Positions 45,768-60,255 of a DNA stretch of 64,000 nucleotides are shown piece by piece. Under the pieces are notes generated by a model that did no database searches, was not told the DNA's origin, and saw only the letters and a list, made by a program, of their open reading frames with translations. Origin of the DNA: Punica granatum (Eukaryota; Streptophyta; Magnoliopsida; Myrtales; Lythraceae); NCBI RefSeq assembly GCF_007655135.1, contig NC_045130.1, positions 16,492,001-16,556,000 on the forward strand, read 5' to 3'. A program made the position numbers and the translations under genes. Each line of letters opens with the position of its first letter. Positions within the stretch are counted from its first letter, which is position 1.

Positions 45768-47772
45768 AAGCATCTGCAGTGAGAGCCCATTTTCAAGGCC
45801 AGTTAGGTCCACGTGGCAACTGGGTCGGACCCTAAATGACACTCCCACTGCAGTAGGCTCGAGCCCGCGACACTGGCCCAATGAAATGGATCAGTGCCAC
45901 ATGGCAGGCGTGGTCCATACGCCTGTCAGCCCCTGTTGACTAGTTTATTTATTTATTTATTTTAAATAATCGGTTCTAGCTGTTACATTTAATTTTTTTT
46001 AAAATCAGCCAACGATACTTGTAGCCTTTGGCTAATTTAATTGATTTAAAATAAAATTCTTTTATAAATGAAAACTTCGACCACCACACGTTCTCACGAC
46101 CACCACTCTCACATATTACAAGCTTATTTTACATTTTCTCTCACTTCCCCTTGTTGATCTCGATTTCCAATAAATGGCTAGAAACCCCAGGTAATCTGAG
46201 AAATTTTCCATCCTTGAAGAGTTGTTGCTCGATGATTTGGATGAGCAAATGCTCGACCTCTTAATGCAAATTTAGGAGGAGGATGAAAGCTCTTCTAGGA
46301 GGCCTCGAAGAATTGATAAATATCGTCAAGAGGAGCATGATCGTCTATGGAATGACTACTTCGCACCGGAGCCTATGTACCCACCATCATATTTCCAGTG
46401 AAGGTTTCGAATGAGGTGGAGCTCTTCCAATGCATAATGGATTTGATCACTGTTGTTGATCCATATTTCCAACAAAAGGACGATGCAATTGGCAGAGCAT
46501 GCATATTCCATTGCAAAAGTTCACGACTACAATTCGTATGTTGGCGTATGGTATATCATCTGATTCCATCGATGACTCCATACGAATCGATGAAAGCACC
46601 GCCAAATCAGTGCCTAGAGAAATTTGTCGAAGCTGTGATATCGGTGTTCGGTGAACAATGTTTTCGAAGCCTTAATGCAGATGATATCCAAAAATTATTA
46701 CAGATGTAGGCGGTCCGCTGCTTCACTTATATGCTGGGGAGCTTGGATTGCATGCGTTGACGGTGGAAGAACTACCTTAAAGCATGGAAAGGTATGTTTC
46801 AAGGTGGTCACCATGAGGTTCCGACTCTAATACTTGAAGTTGTGCTTCAAGTGACCTATGGATATGGCACATATATTTTGGAGTGGCCGGTTATAACAAC
46901 GATCTCAACGTGTTAGACCGGTCACCATTATTTGATGATATGTTTAACAGTCGCACTCCAAGAGTAACCTACATTGTCAATGGTAATACCTACATAATAG
47001 GGTACAACTTAATTGATGGAATATATCCTAAATGGGCAATGTTTGTCAAAATAATCTCCTGTTCGCAAGGAGATAAAAGGAAGTTTTTTGCTTATTTTGC
47101 ATAATATGATTGTTGAAGATGAGTGTGAAATGTATGTCAGAAGATTCGACTCGCTCCTAGATGACGATGAAGAAGAAGTGGTTGTAGGACCGATGCAAAG
47201 GTTTAAGGGAAATATTACTCCATCTTTGAGTTATATCCAAAGGAGTGTTAACCTTTGTGATAAACAAAAGTATCGACAATTACAAGCGGATTTGATGGAA
47301 CACCTTTGGCAGTTTCATAACCGTTGAGGGCATGATCACCAATTATCGATTCTTACCTTTTTAGTGTTTCAATTATGTAATATTGTTCTCTATGTAATGT
47401 ATTTTCTAATGTAATGTTTAAGTTATGCAATATTATTGTTAATCATTCGATCTTATCCGTAATTAATATATTTGTTTAATTATATATATTTTTATTGAAA
47501 ATTTAAATTAAAAAATAAATGTTAAATAATTGCAATTTTTATTAAAATGGAATAATTAAAATGCTAATTTATTAAGTAAATATAATAATAAATTAATAAA
47601 TATGAAAGTATATTTTTAAAGAAAAATCAAGTGGGAATCAGGCCACAAAATGAGACTTCCATTATAGAGGGAGCGTCACTTTTGTTTAGGTGTCACTTTG
47701 ATTATTTAGCCACATGTGGGGCCCCCAAAAGGAGAATTGCCCCCGAAATCGACCCTTGCACTTCGGATGCTC
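45768..47772 (+). mobile_element. PIF/Harbinger DNA transposon, decayed
   Basis: Imperfect terminal inverted repeats, AAGCATCTGCAGTG at the left and GAGCATCCGAAGTG when the right end is reversed, flanked by TAA at 45765-45767 and 47773-47775, the 3-bp target preference of this superfamily. The interior carries transposase remnants on plus (46174-47327). The 3' third is AT-rich non-coding DNA. Confidence 0.8.
46174..47327 (+). pseudogene. Harbinger transposase (HARBI1-like nuclease), broken
   Basis: Plus-strand pieces in different frames: MARNPR start at 46174; 46398-46709 (DPYFQQKDDAIGRACI, N-terminal region); near 46740 LGSLDCM followed by RWKNYLKAWKGMFQG after an internal stop (catalytic-region text); 46883-47104 (GYNNDLNVLDRSPLFDDMF, YNLIDGIYPKWAMFVK); and 47088-47327 (LILHNMIVEDE, final helix). 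Several stops and frameshifts separate these blocks. It cannot make a full nuclease. Confidence 0.85.
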
Positions 47773-47775
47773 TAA

Positions 47776-48188
47776 GAACCCCAGGATTTTTTTCGTCGAA
47801 TTTTTGCCAACGAAATTGCTGGTGCAATTTTATTTTAACTCTTTTCATTTTTATTAATCGCACTCATGAACTCATCTTATAATCAAAAATAAAAAAATTT
47901 GACGGAGCCACTTACATGACCCAATGTTAGGTGATACTGAAATCACGACCATCCACTTCAAGTGGGGCTCGCGGATTGACGGCCCTGATGACGTTGCGTG
48001 GCCTGACTCGCGATCATGTTAGGAAAACACAAAATCGGAATATGGGGGTGGGCGAGCGATTTGAATGGATATTTGATAGGGCCAAATTCAAAGTCCCAGT
48101 CCAACGTTAGTGGCGCACACACACTGCGTGTCCGATCACCAGACACATGCCAATCGTTTGGCTGTCTTACTTCCACGTCATCGTACTT

Positions 48189-48219
<31 letters not shown>

Positions 48220-49329
48220 ATTTTTTCTCGTACTTCTCAGACGGGACGCATTTTTGTTCGTTTCTTATCTTATCGGTCATCCGCTTCCTGATGCAGGGCA
48301 GCATATAATATTGCAAGCTGTCCCAATAATTTTTGTTATCCCTTTGGGCAAGAGTTAACATTCAGATCAATTTACGCGCACCACGGTTAATATTTCATTT
48401 CGTGCTTTAAACTTAGGTGCGGGGGAACTTGAAGGACAATGTTTGGGTTCCGTGACTCAATTTATTCAGTCACGGTCCAAATACAAAACACTTACTCTCA
48501 TACATTAGTTTTGAATTTTGTAAAAAATAAAAATTGTATAAGCCTTACAAAATGCCCATATTCATGGAGAAACTCTCTCTTCTTTCAATTTCAAGAAGTT
48601 TGGCTTAATGGTAAGAATGAATTTAAGTATTTATTCGATTTTGAATTCGAAATCCCTTGGATCTACCAAAGTGTTTTTGGCGTAATTACCCGTTCTGTAC
48701 GCCGTCGGGTAAAGCTGTATTGATCATTGACAGTAACGAATTCGTATTTAATCATCCACTTGACGCTTTGTGTATAGAATCGTGATGCTCTTGGCATCAT
48801 TTTGTGCTCCTCAACTGTTCTGCTCTATTGACCGTAAAAAAAGTCATTTACGGTGCGTATCTAACCTAGGTACTAGCTAGATCGAACAGTTTGAAGATTA
48901 TATCTTTTTTTTTTCGTAATTAATTTGATGTAACATAATGAAATAGAACACACCATAGAACTATTGAATCTGGTCAAACTTGTCCACGAGATTATGAGGC
49001 CTGATAACCTAAACTATAAAATGTTTCAAACAGGCTTGCGACCTGTATTGCAAATAAAGTACGTATCACGTCTCGCGGTTCATCAAAACATTGGTAATCC
49101 GTAAAATACCTTCTTCCATTAATTCATACATTCTGGTTGATCTAACGATGAGCTATGTGTTAGTAATAAGTAAGTTAAAATCACTAATAAGCAAAAAATC
49201 TGTCCCTTCAGTCGAATGTTTGATCAAGGCGTTGTATTGGGCCCGAATTGGCTCCGAGGTCCAAAAGGCGTTCTATTGGACCCGAATTTGTTTCCTAAAC
49301 GACCCGAATTTCTTGTTGCTATCCATGCT
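47776..49329. other. Intergenic with a CT microsatellite and a SINE-like block
   Basis: (TC)n at 48189-48215. At about 48598-48660 the plus strand reads TTGGCTTAATGGTAAGAA and, about 40 bp on, GAATTCGAAATCCC, resembling the A and B boxes of tRNA-derived SINEs; no tRNA fold. No gene. Confidence 0.45.
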
Positions 49330-49573
49330 ACAACAAGAAGAAGTTGGAGAAGCAACCGCCCAAGGAACACAAGAGGTAAGGCAAATTTGATTGTTCACCT
49401 GATTGGTTGTTTCATGATATACGGTCGTGTTTGGGTGCAGCCGCCTTTCTTTCTGTTTTAACTGGTACAACCTCAGGAAGCTTACGTACGAGGAGGAGAG
49501 GAAGGCTCGGTTGATCGAGCAACTGCATCCTCTCAATTCAGCTGCTGGCGACGAAGATGAAGATGACGAGTGA
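49330..49573 (+). pseudogene. RPL5 3'-end pseudogene fragment
   Basis: Near-copy of the last part of exon 8, intron 8 and exon 9 of the RPL5 gene 3 kb away (52420-52707). GAGAAGCAACCGCCCAAGG is followed by GTAAGG, an intron, then the exon starting GTACAACCTC and ending in DEDEDDE plus TGA at 49571-49573. The acceptor is changed from ACAG to ACTG (49461-49464), and one extra GAG codon is inserted. Similarity continues into the 3' UTR to about 49850. The intron is retained, so this is a DNA duplication, not a retrocopy. Confidence 0.92.
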
Positions 49574-50531
49574 ATGGTCTGCGGGCTTTAATGGCTCTAG
49601 GATACTTTTTGTCTTCGAACCATACAGAAGCAGCTTGTAGTTTTATTTCTTCTTATTATCGATATTTCTATCGTGAGGTAATTTTTGTTCATCTTTTGTC
49701 ACATTGGCATCCCTGAGAACTTGGAGCTTTTAGCTTGTTATCGTATGATGGAATTTCAACTTTTGATATTGATTTCTCTTTTAACTTCCCGGGTTTGTCT
49801 CCCGAGCGCATATATACTTCCGACTCGACATCTTAATCTTAATTTGGTAAAAAACACGACGAGATTATAAGTTTTTGAACACAATTTTAGGTTGGAAAAA
49901 GCTATTGACACTGCCTAATTTATTGTTTTGGGGATTTAGGGCCTCGCCCTAAATATACATACATATATGGTCAGCCGGTTGGGTGGCCATATCTGTCGAA
50001 TCGAGTAAAATTAGTAATGCTGATTCGTATGAGCTTGGCAATGAGCTACATGCATGTCGGGTGTCTACATATGGTCAGCCGAGTGACTTCGATGTAGGGT
50101 CACCATGCCCTTGACATTATTTGGTATCCTGAACCATAGTAATTTGACTATAAAAGTCTGTTTTCCGCTTGAATATGATCTATAGATCTTTTTCGGCAGG
50201 AACGCAAGGTGCCTTTCGACCTATTGCATAGACTATCCTCGCTTAAGTGTCAGTGTGACCATGTATTATATGTAAAGTCCACCTACATAAACCGCAGTCT
50301 TCCAATTGCATCACACGTCTTGATTGATCAGATCCATCGAACTTCGAGGATGGACCTGGGGAGTATGCATATTCAGCCTACATAAGAACGAAAGTGTTCG
50401 TTAGAGTAGTATTAGTGGGATCCCATGAATTATGAGTGGGACTCTTGCATAGAAGCCCAAGCCGGACCATGGGCCCTAATGCATGGGCCTCGTTCTTGAT
50501 TCGGCCCATTCCGTCTATATTAGATCGGCGG

Positions 50532-50540
50532 TAGGGTTTA
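50532..50540 (-). promoter_or_regulatory. Telo-box and site II motifs of RPL5
   Basis: TAGGGTTTA (reverse of AAACCCTA) lies about 85 bp before the ATG. ATGGGCC motifs at about 50468 and 50484 and GGCCCA at about 50502 precede it. Standard plant ribosomal protein promoter layout. Confidence 0.8.
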
Positions 50541-50622
50541 GCTCCACTGCATCTTCTTCTTCTTCTTCTCAACTCGGCCGGCTGCTTCTTCTCTCTCCTC
50601 CCGCTCGAGCTCTCAAGCTGTA

Positions 50623-52707
<2,085 letters not shown>

Positions 52708-53915
52708 AAGCTCAGCAGCCTTTGAGCCATACAGAAGCAGCTTGTAGTTTTTTTTTTTTTAATTATTATCTATATACTGTCTTGAGCTTCTTTTTTATTT
52801 TATTTTTTGGCTGATAGAGTCATGAGGGAATTTTTGATCATCTTCTGTCACATTTGCATCCCAAAAATCTCGGAGTTTTTAGCTTGGTATGGACTGGAGT
52901 TTCAGGTTTTAACTTGGCTCGTCTTGAACTTCCTGTGTGTATACACCCTTATTCTTCCAACTGGACATTTTAACTCAGAAAGAGATAAAACAGAATTACA
53001 AGATTAAAAGATAAAGAGTAGTAAGGTCTCGGGAATCATGTATAATGGATTTGTTCCCATGAGAGGTTCATAAATTCTATTGGACCATCGGCTATTCAAT
53101 CCGGACGAGGCAACAAAATTCGAGGTCATCTGCAATCCTCAGAATAAGCACCACAGGCTCGGTCCCAGCCGACAGCTGCCGGATGATTTTGTGGCCTGAG
53201 AAGATACTTTGAGCCATTGGAAAGATGAGTACGATCCAATAATAGTGTAGTTTTCTTGAGGAAACACATAAAACTCGAGTTATCGTGTACAGAAGCTCTA
53301 TTCGGGAAGGTTAGCGTCTTAGTAATTAAAGATGAGATTAGATACATACATGTATAGCGTATACAATATATGCCGAAACTTTGGGCCTGGACTGTATCAA
53401 GGAAACGGTAAAATTTAGGTTAAACAGGGAGAGTTTGATAAATTTAGCCTGTAAACAGATGGAAAAAGGTAAAAAAAAATGTATCTTCAGCATTAGAAAC
53501 TCCAAACCCAACGCCCTGACTGAAAAACACAGATAGAGGGTTAGGGGAGAGATTTTCAGCATAATTTCGATTTCCATCCATGTTGCTGTTCAACTGGACG
53601 CTGTCCAGAGGGGAAGCCAATGACTGTCATAGTACGATATTAGAAGATAAGCAAAAATGCCAATCACAGCTGGGGATTAGCGATACCAAGGGAGCACAAT
53701 GTCAGTTTGTGGCAGAACATCTAAAAGGAGAGCAAGAATCTTTACATTTCAAGAAGCCATCGTAAAGCTGATCCTGTTATCACTACAAACCAATACAAGT
53801 TCTTCTAAGAGTTGCCGGTAAAAGGGTCGATTGCGAGGCCTTTGATTCTGGAAGCTCGCCTGAAAGTTAGAACGTGACGAAGTTAGTAAGTGGAAGGGGC
53901 AAAGAAATAAAGTGA
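52708..53915. other. RPL5 3' UTR and intergenic DNA
   Basis: The first 250-300 bases match the 3' flank of the pseudogene at 49574-49850. Beyond that no gene or repeat is recognised; 53600-53915 may be the 3' flank of the CLASSY-type pseudogene. Confidence 0.55.
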
Positions 53916-54960
53916 CTGACCTTTTTGTACAAAGCTTTCACATCTTCCCTCATCATCGGGGGCTCTCGAGGAATTCGTTGCCGCACTCAGCCACCTCAAC
54001 CTCGAGCTCTCGAGCCCCCCAATTCTCATTCCACTCGAACCACATCTTTGTGATCTTCTCCTTCTTGAATGAAGCATGTGTCGTGGTCCTCCCCCTCCTC
54101 GGGTGAATCTGCTGCGACCAATCTATAGGCATAGACCTTCTTCTTTTGCCCAGGCCTGAAGCTTGGCCTATAGCTTGGCGAGTAACTGAAGGGTTGAGGT
54201 GAACGTCGAGAGTAATAAATTCGTGAAGCTCCAACCAAATAAATCCCCTCTCCACAAGCCTCTGAGAATTGTTGTTGAATCGTTTCCCCTGATATCACAC
54301 AGACTTCCTTCCCCAAGCACTACCCTCTCTCTTTTACCACCAATCTCTCCCTCCAAAAATTTCAGCGGACTCGCAGAGCTTAAGCATACTCAAGAAGAAC
54401 TTAGCCTTGACACCCCTGCCTGCCTGACATTGATCTTCCCTAAAAGAAGCTCGTCCATGTCAGCATCGCTCCACACAGCTGAGTGGAGGGCTGGGTGCAG
54501 GAGGTATACTGCACCCCCCCCTGGGCGGTTGGTCATCTTGAACTTTCGGGCCAACAGCTTGAGCTTCTTTTACCTCCTGCCTCTGTAGCCCGCTGAGGTT
54601 GAGGGCCACATTGAAGTCCAGGCAGTTCATCCAGGAAATCTCCCTAGTAGTAGTGGAGGACCTTTTTTTGTCATCTCACGAAGATCCTGTATCCCTCTCG
54701 CCTTTCGATCCAAGTCCATATCCTTCTGGAGTGTGTGCTCCACTAAATCATAGAATCCAGCATCAGCCCCGGTCTTGGACTGCTTCGTCATCGCTCCGCA
54801 CCCTTGCATGTCCACCACCCTGCTGATTATCCGCCTCTGTCCATCCTAAGAAAGTTGGCCGGACGAGGATCAGTATGTTGAATTGAATACCTCCTCCACA
54901 TGGTTCTGGTAGAGGGTCCTAGAGAGCACAACCTTCCTCTTGGAAAAATGGTACAAATTG
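53916..54960 (-). pseudogene. CLASSY-type SNF2 chromatin remodeller, C-terminal pseudogene
   Basis: CLASSY proteins recruit RNA polymerase IV for RNA-directed DNA methylation. Reading leftward on minus, in shifting frames: TLYQNHVEEVFN (about 54920), DLVEHTLQKDMDLDRKARGIQDLREMTKK (split, about 54740-54660), LDFNVALNLSGLQRQEV (about 54600-54570), KKLKLLARKFKMTNR (about 54560-54525), ACGEGIYLVGASRI (about 54260-54220), LDVHLNPSVTRQAIGQA (54200-54155), KKKVYAYRLVAADSPEE (54145-54095), then KMWFEWNENWG and, at the end, EDVKALYKK (near 53930). The order matches the CLSY helicase C-lobe, but at least five frameshifts or stops occur and the N-terminal two thirds are absent. Confidence 0.75.
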
Positions 54961-55434
54961 ATTTTACTTAACTAGAGATATTAAAATAAAATGCCTTGCA
55001 AAATAAATCAACGTTTAAAATATGATTAGAATGGGAAAAAAAAATATTCATATAAGACCCGCGTATCACGTACATGAATTTAGTATACACTAACGATTTC
55101 TTCTAACAGTATTTTAATTTGTCTCGTCTCAGTCAAATCACCAGTATCATGTATGTCAATATTTTCTCAATAATAATCTTTATATTCATTTTTTCAATGA
55201 GATCCATGAATTTAGTATATGAAAAGAAAAGTTAAATAGAGAGGTACCTATAGTCCGACTGATGAAAATCGAACCCAAAGCGTTTCGTTACCAAGCGAAG
55301 GCGTATCTCATTGTACCTCTTTCTCTGAATAATTTCTTATATTTTAAGCCAATGAACTGATCTTCCTTTAGCTGTATTAATTGACCATTAATCTGAGAGC
55401 AATTGTCTTGGGAAATCACAAATCAAGCTCAGAG
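54961..55434. other. Intergenic with a tRNA-like (SINE-like) block
   Basis: About 55236-55325 on minus reads GCTTGGTAACGAAACG followed by GGGTTCGATTTTC, with an AGAGGTAC/GTACCTCT inverted pair at the ends. It could be a SINE fragment; no tRNA fold is possible. No gene. Confidence 0.4.
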
Positions 55435-56395
55435 ATGAAAGAGGCTCCTCTGTTAGCTCCCATTGCCGAGAGGTAATTTTACTTTCTTTTGGTTTAAAGT
55501 CTCTGAGTCTTCTACATGTTGATTACACGCTAATTTACCATAGGAAATGCCATGGAACGACTCAACCTTTTTGCACCGTATATTGAAAAGAGTGCGCAAG
55601 CTTCGAGTACAGTTTGGGGGGCAAGGTGACTCTGAAAAATGGTGGAGCCAGTGGCATCGGAGAGAGCACCGTGAGGTTGGTCGCAAGGCGCGGCACGAAA
55701 GTGGTGACCGCCGATGTCCAGGATCAGCTCAGCCTGTATGTATGCAAGGATATTAGATCGGACCAGAACCAGACAGTTTCCTAATCCACTGCGACGTCAG
55801 GAGCGAGACAGATGTTAAGAACACGGTGGACAGTGCAGTGAAGAACTACGGTAAGCTCCATGTGATGTTCAGCAATGCGGGGATCCCGGGCGGTTACGAT
55901 CCTAGAATTTCGGCAATCGATTATGAGATATTTAAGAAATTTTTTGACGTAATGTGTATGAAGTATTCATGGCGGCCAAACATGCTTCTAGGTTCATGAT
56001 GCCGGAAAATAGAGGAAGTACTGCTCACGGGGAGCGTTGCTCCTGTAACCCATGGTTTTTTTACTTACATGTGCTCGGCGTCGAAACATGCTGTTGTCCG
56101 ACTGACTTAGAATCTCGGGGTTGAGTTGGGGCAATATGGGATCAGAGTCAATTGCATATCTCCTTTCGGAGTGGCCACACCAACAGTGAGGGAAGGATTC
56201 GGCGGTGTAGATGTGGAAAAGGCCGAGGAAATAATCTCGGCAGCAGCAAACCTGAAAGGGACGGTGCTGAAGGCCGAGGATATAGCCGAAGTGGCTCTCT
56301 ACCTCGCGAGCGATGAGTACAAGTACGTGATCGGGATGAACTTGGCGGTGGACGGGGACTACAACATCACCAATGTTTCTCTCGAAATGACTTAG
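55435..56395 (+). pseudogene. Short-chain dehydrogenase (SDR110C-type), pseudogene copy 1
   Basis: Exon 1 at 55435-55472 (MKEAPLLAPIAE), intron GT-AG, exon 2 from 55613. The family oxidises secondary alcohols with NAD(H), examples being secoisolariciresinol and xanthoxin dehydrogenases. Damage: the cofactor motif TGGASGIGE reads NGGASGIGE; a frameshift near 55780; another near 55953; a further shift near 56025; a TAG just after VVRLT (about 56106); and the catalytic Tyr of YxxxK is Cys (CSASK, about 56070). The last 90 codons (56126-56395), [18 protein letters not shown] to VSLEMT, stay open. Clearly non-functional. Closest relative in the window is the copy at 59081. Confidence 0.92.
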
Positions 56396-59080
56396 AAGTA
56401 ATATTTTCCATGAGAATTAAGTACTCATATGTACTATTGTAAGATCTACATATTGTTTTAGGGCTGATTGGATTCCGGAGTCATACTAGAATTTCCCTGC
56501 TTCAGAGGACGTTGATATGACATATTCGAGAGGGAAAGAATAATAATCAGTGTCATATCTTATCACTTGTCACATGTTTTCTGTTATAAATTATATTATC
56601 GCCTTCGTTGAAATGTACGCCCTATTGACCTTATATAAGATACTCTTCAGAGTTGAAATTTGTTAAATTTTATTTGCAAAGGAGAAAAAATATATACGCA
56701 TATATTAATATGTAAAAATTATAATAATCTATTCAATCATAGGGGAAAAAATGTTTAATTATCTATGTGCGCGTTCACAAAAGAAAAAAAATCTATGCAA
56801 TGTATGCGTAAAACCTACTATATGATAACATCATTAAAGTACCAAACAATCAAACTTCAACGTCGCAATAATAATTCGACGATATGATAACATCATTAAA
56901 GTACCAAACAGTCAAACTTAACGTCGCAATAATAAATGGATGATTCATACGTTTAATATATGGTCAGCAATTTGATCCAAAATCTTTATGTAATATTAAC
57001 AATTTCTTTTTAGTAATATATATATTCTTTTAGTTACATTATGATAATATATTTCAATTTATATATATTCCGTTAGTTACACACACATATATATATAAAA
57101 ACAAGTATAAGCCAAATTCTCAAGCTGCCACATCATCAAAAATAAAAAGCGAAGCTCTCACATTGCCACGTCATCGATTTATATTAAGAAAATTATTATA
57201 TATTCTTATAAAGGAAGGAAATCACTTATTCTAAGGAAATTTTTATATATTCTTATTAAGGAAATTTAATTAATTAATTATGTAGTAAATGTATAAAATT
57301 TATATAAGGCTCAATCAAATACATAAAAGAAAATTAATATGACATAAGGCACACATAAATATATACAATTAAACAAAATATGCATTAGAATATATAGATT
57401 ATACATATACATCTCTCAATATTTAGATTATAATAGAATATAGCTCAATAAAGGCATTACCATAATTGCATTGCTCTATATATAATATAAAAAATATAGT
57501 TGCCGCAACAAAATATATATAGATGGCATATATAGTTGTCGCTTCAATTAAATATATATAGATTGTAATGGTTACTATATAGAGATTAAATATATTAAAT
57601 ATATAATTGTTATTTTTTAACAAATTCGACCTCTGTATGTATATATATATATATATAGTCCAGAATGGGTTAAAGGAGAACAATATTCTATATATAATTC
57701 CAAATCTCTTTTTTACTTTCGTCTCCAAATTGTTTTTTTTTCATGGTTGAATTTTGACTCATAGAAAGAATTTTCTTAATGCAAATTTCAAACTAATTGC
57801 TATGATATTTTGGTTGTTTTAATAATCTTTACCAAAATTTTCTTTTTCTTGATTGAACTTTGATTTGTTAAATGAACTTTATTCGAGATTGATTGTTTCG
57901 ATATTGATCGTTTTGACATAATCTCTATTCGAGTTACATTATGGACGTCGTTTCTGTAACGGTAATACTATTCTGATTTATATACCGTGAATATTTCTTT
58001 ATTATTTTGATTTCATAATTTAATAAAAATATTTTCTCTATTAACTTTAAGTAGTTTTATTTAGTTATTTTTATTCTTTGGTAGAATTTCAGTTTGCAGA
58101 ATGAATTTTTTAAATTAATTTCTTTTTCAAACTATTTTTTTCGATACTGATTGTTTTAATAAAATATTTATTTCAGTTTTAATTAACAATATGAATAAGT
58201 TTTGATATTTCAAGATTTCTATATTAAATTTCTTCATAATCGTCTGCTCAACACGCGAGTTTTCATCTAATTTATATTATATATATATATGTGTGTATTA
58301 TTATATTTAAAAAAGGACAAAGTGTTCGTTGGGGATTGTCTCCTTCGGCTTTTAGCCTTTGGACTAACATCTGAGTGGCCGCAGACCAATCTTGGGCAAA
58401 ATGTAAACTAATTTTCGTCCATTTGTCGGCTCTGACCGCAAAACATATTTCGAGTGATGAGCTCGACTGATTTTTTTTTTGGGTGAACCATCAACATCAT
58501 CGGCTGATATGTTTTTAAGGCGGACTACTTGATCAAAAAACTAAAAATAAGTGAGACTAACGCACAATGTATAAGCAGATATCCAAGAGAGATTAAGAGA
58601 TGATACAGCGTAGTAATGCACATCACGTATAGTGATCAAAATGTTCCAAATTTGATATCCAGTAAAACTATCCGTATTACTTTATTATGTATTTATAATT
58701 TCTATTTCAATATATTAAGTTCATAGCCTCCATTGTGTGTGTATATATCCAAGAAAGGAAAGAGATGCATTATTATTTGGACGACTCGTGCAAGTTGATA
58801 GATAACTTCATGCAGTTAATTAAAAATTTATTTTTCTATTGGTCCGCACGACTAGTATCAAAAAATTCAACTCTTAAATAATATCATCTCAGATCAGTCA
58901 AATACTAATTGATAGACTATTGCGTGAGATATATATTATTTTAGCTATTAAATTACTTCTTAGCCCATCGAGTACTCTTCCCTCTATTTATACATCTATT
59001 AACATTCAACAGGCCTCGTCTGAGTTGAACATTTCAAGAGCAAGCTATCCATCACCATTAATCCAACTAAGCTCAGATCC
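56396..59080. other. AT-rich intergenic DNA between the two SDR copies
   Basis: No gene. Contains a 62-bp tandem pair (56820-56881 and 56882-56942, TATGATAACATCATTAAAG) and several (AT)n or (TA)n runs around 57020-57090, 57640-57657 and 58270-58290. The last few hundred bases are the likely promoter of SDR copy 2. Confidence 0.7.
56820..56942. repeat. 62-bp tandem duplication
   Basis: Two adjacent units starting ATATGATAACATCATT; the second differs by few substitutions and a one-base deletion. Confidence 0.9.
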
Positions 59081-59443
<363 letters not shown>

Positions 59444-60255
59444 TGATGCGATTTCCGCCATGAATGACGAGACCCGACAACTAAAGGAACCCGAGATCGT
59501 TCCACGATCAGATTTGATTGACAAACCCTTGACCCGTTGTTTACAACATAAACAAGAACCTTGGTATAACTGACCTCAACCCGTTGTTTATTACAAAACA
59601 AGAATCTCGGTAGATAGGAAGACGCCACAAACGATGGTGAAAAGCCGTTTGATAAGTCGATAATGACGCCACAAACGGTGGTGGAAAGCCATTTGATAAG
59701 TCGATGATAAACGCCACAGAAACTTCCAATAAGTTCGAATTAGTTATTCAAGAACCAAAGAGAATACTCTCACAATTTTCCGAATGTTCCTTTTTTTATT
59801 AAAAATTCACTAAGATGAATATATATAGACATAAAGTAATCCTAATCTGGCCATATCTCCTCCTATAGATAAGGAAAATAAAACCTAAAATATCGATAGA
59901 GATATGACATAATCTACAAAGATATGAAATCTAAATATCCCGAGAATATCTCCATGAGATTTAAACTTTAAATAAATCTGATGATATCTTATCTTGATCA
60001 TCAAATATTCTAGAAGCTTCCTCAAATACTTGCTGAATTTAGCCTTACCCGGAATCTTCTATAACTTGAATAATGTTAATGGATCTTTGTTGATTATGTG
60101 ATTCATGTCCAATGGGCCTCCACAAATTTGTTTGAGCCTAAACATCTTGAATCAGGTCATTGAGTTCATCTTTAAACTTTTTTGCTCGTGCTCGCGTAAT
60201 CAGTCCAATTGGAACTTAAACTGGATCTCTTAAAGTCGTGCTACGATTTGCATCA
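59444..60255 (-). repeat. Gypsy 3' LTR
   Basis: 812 bp, starting TGATGCGATTT and ending GATTTGCATCA in plus orientation, so the ends are a short inverted repeat. The polypurine tract AAGAGGAGGGGAA (minus) abuts at 60256-60268. The five bases before it (59439-59443, ATGCT) should be the target-site duplication. The pol frame ends inside the LTR at 60216. Confidence 0.85.

Noticed and set aside
57423..57728. 101-codon minus frame rich in Ile/Tyr
   Set aside because: Produced by AT repeats; no start context or conservation.
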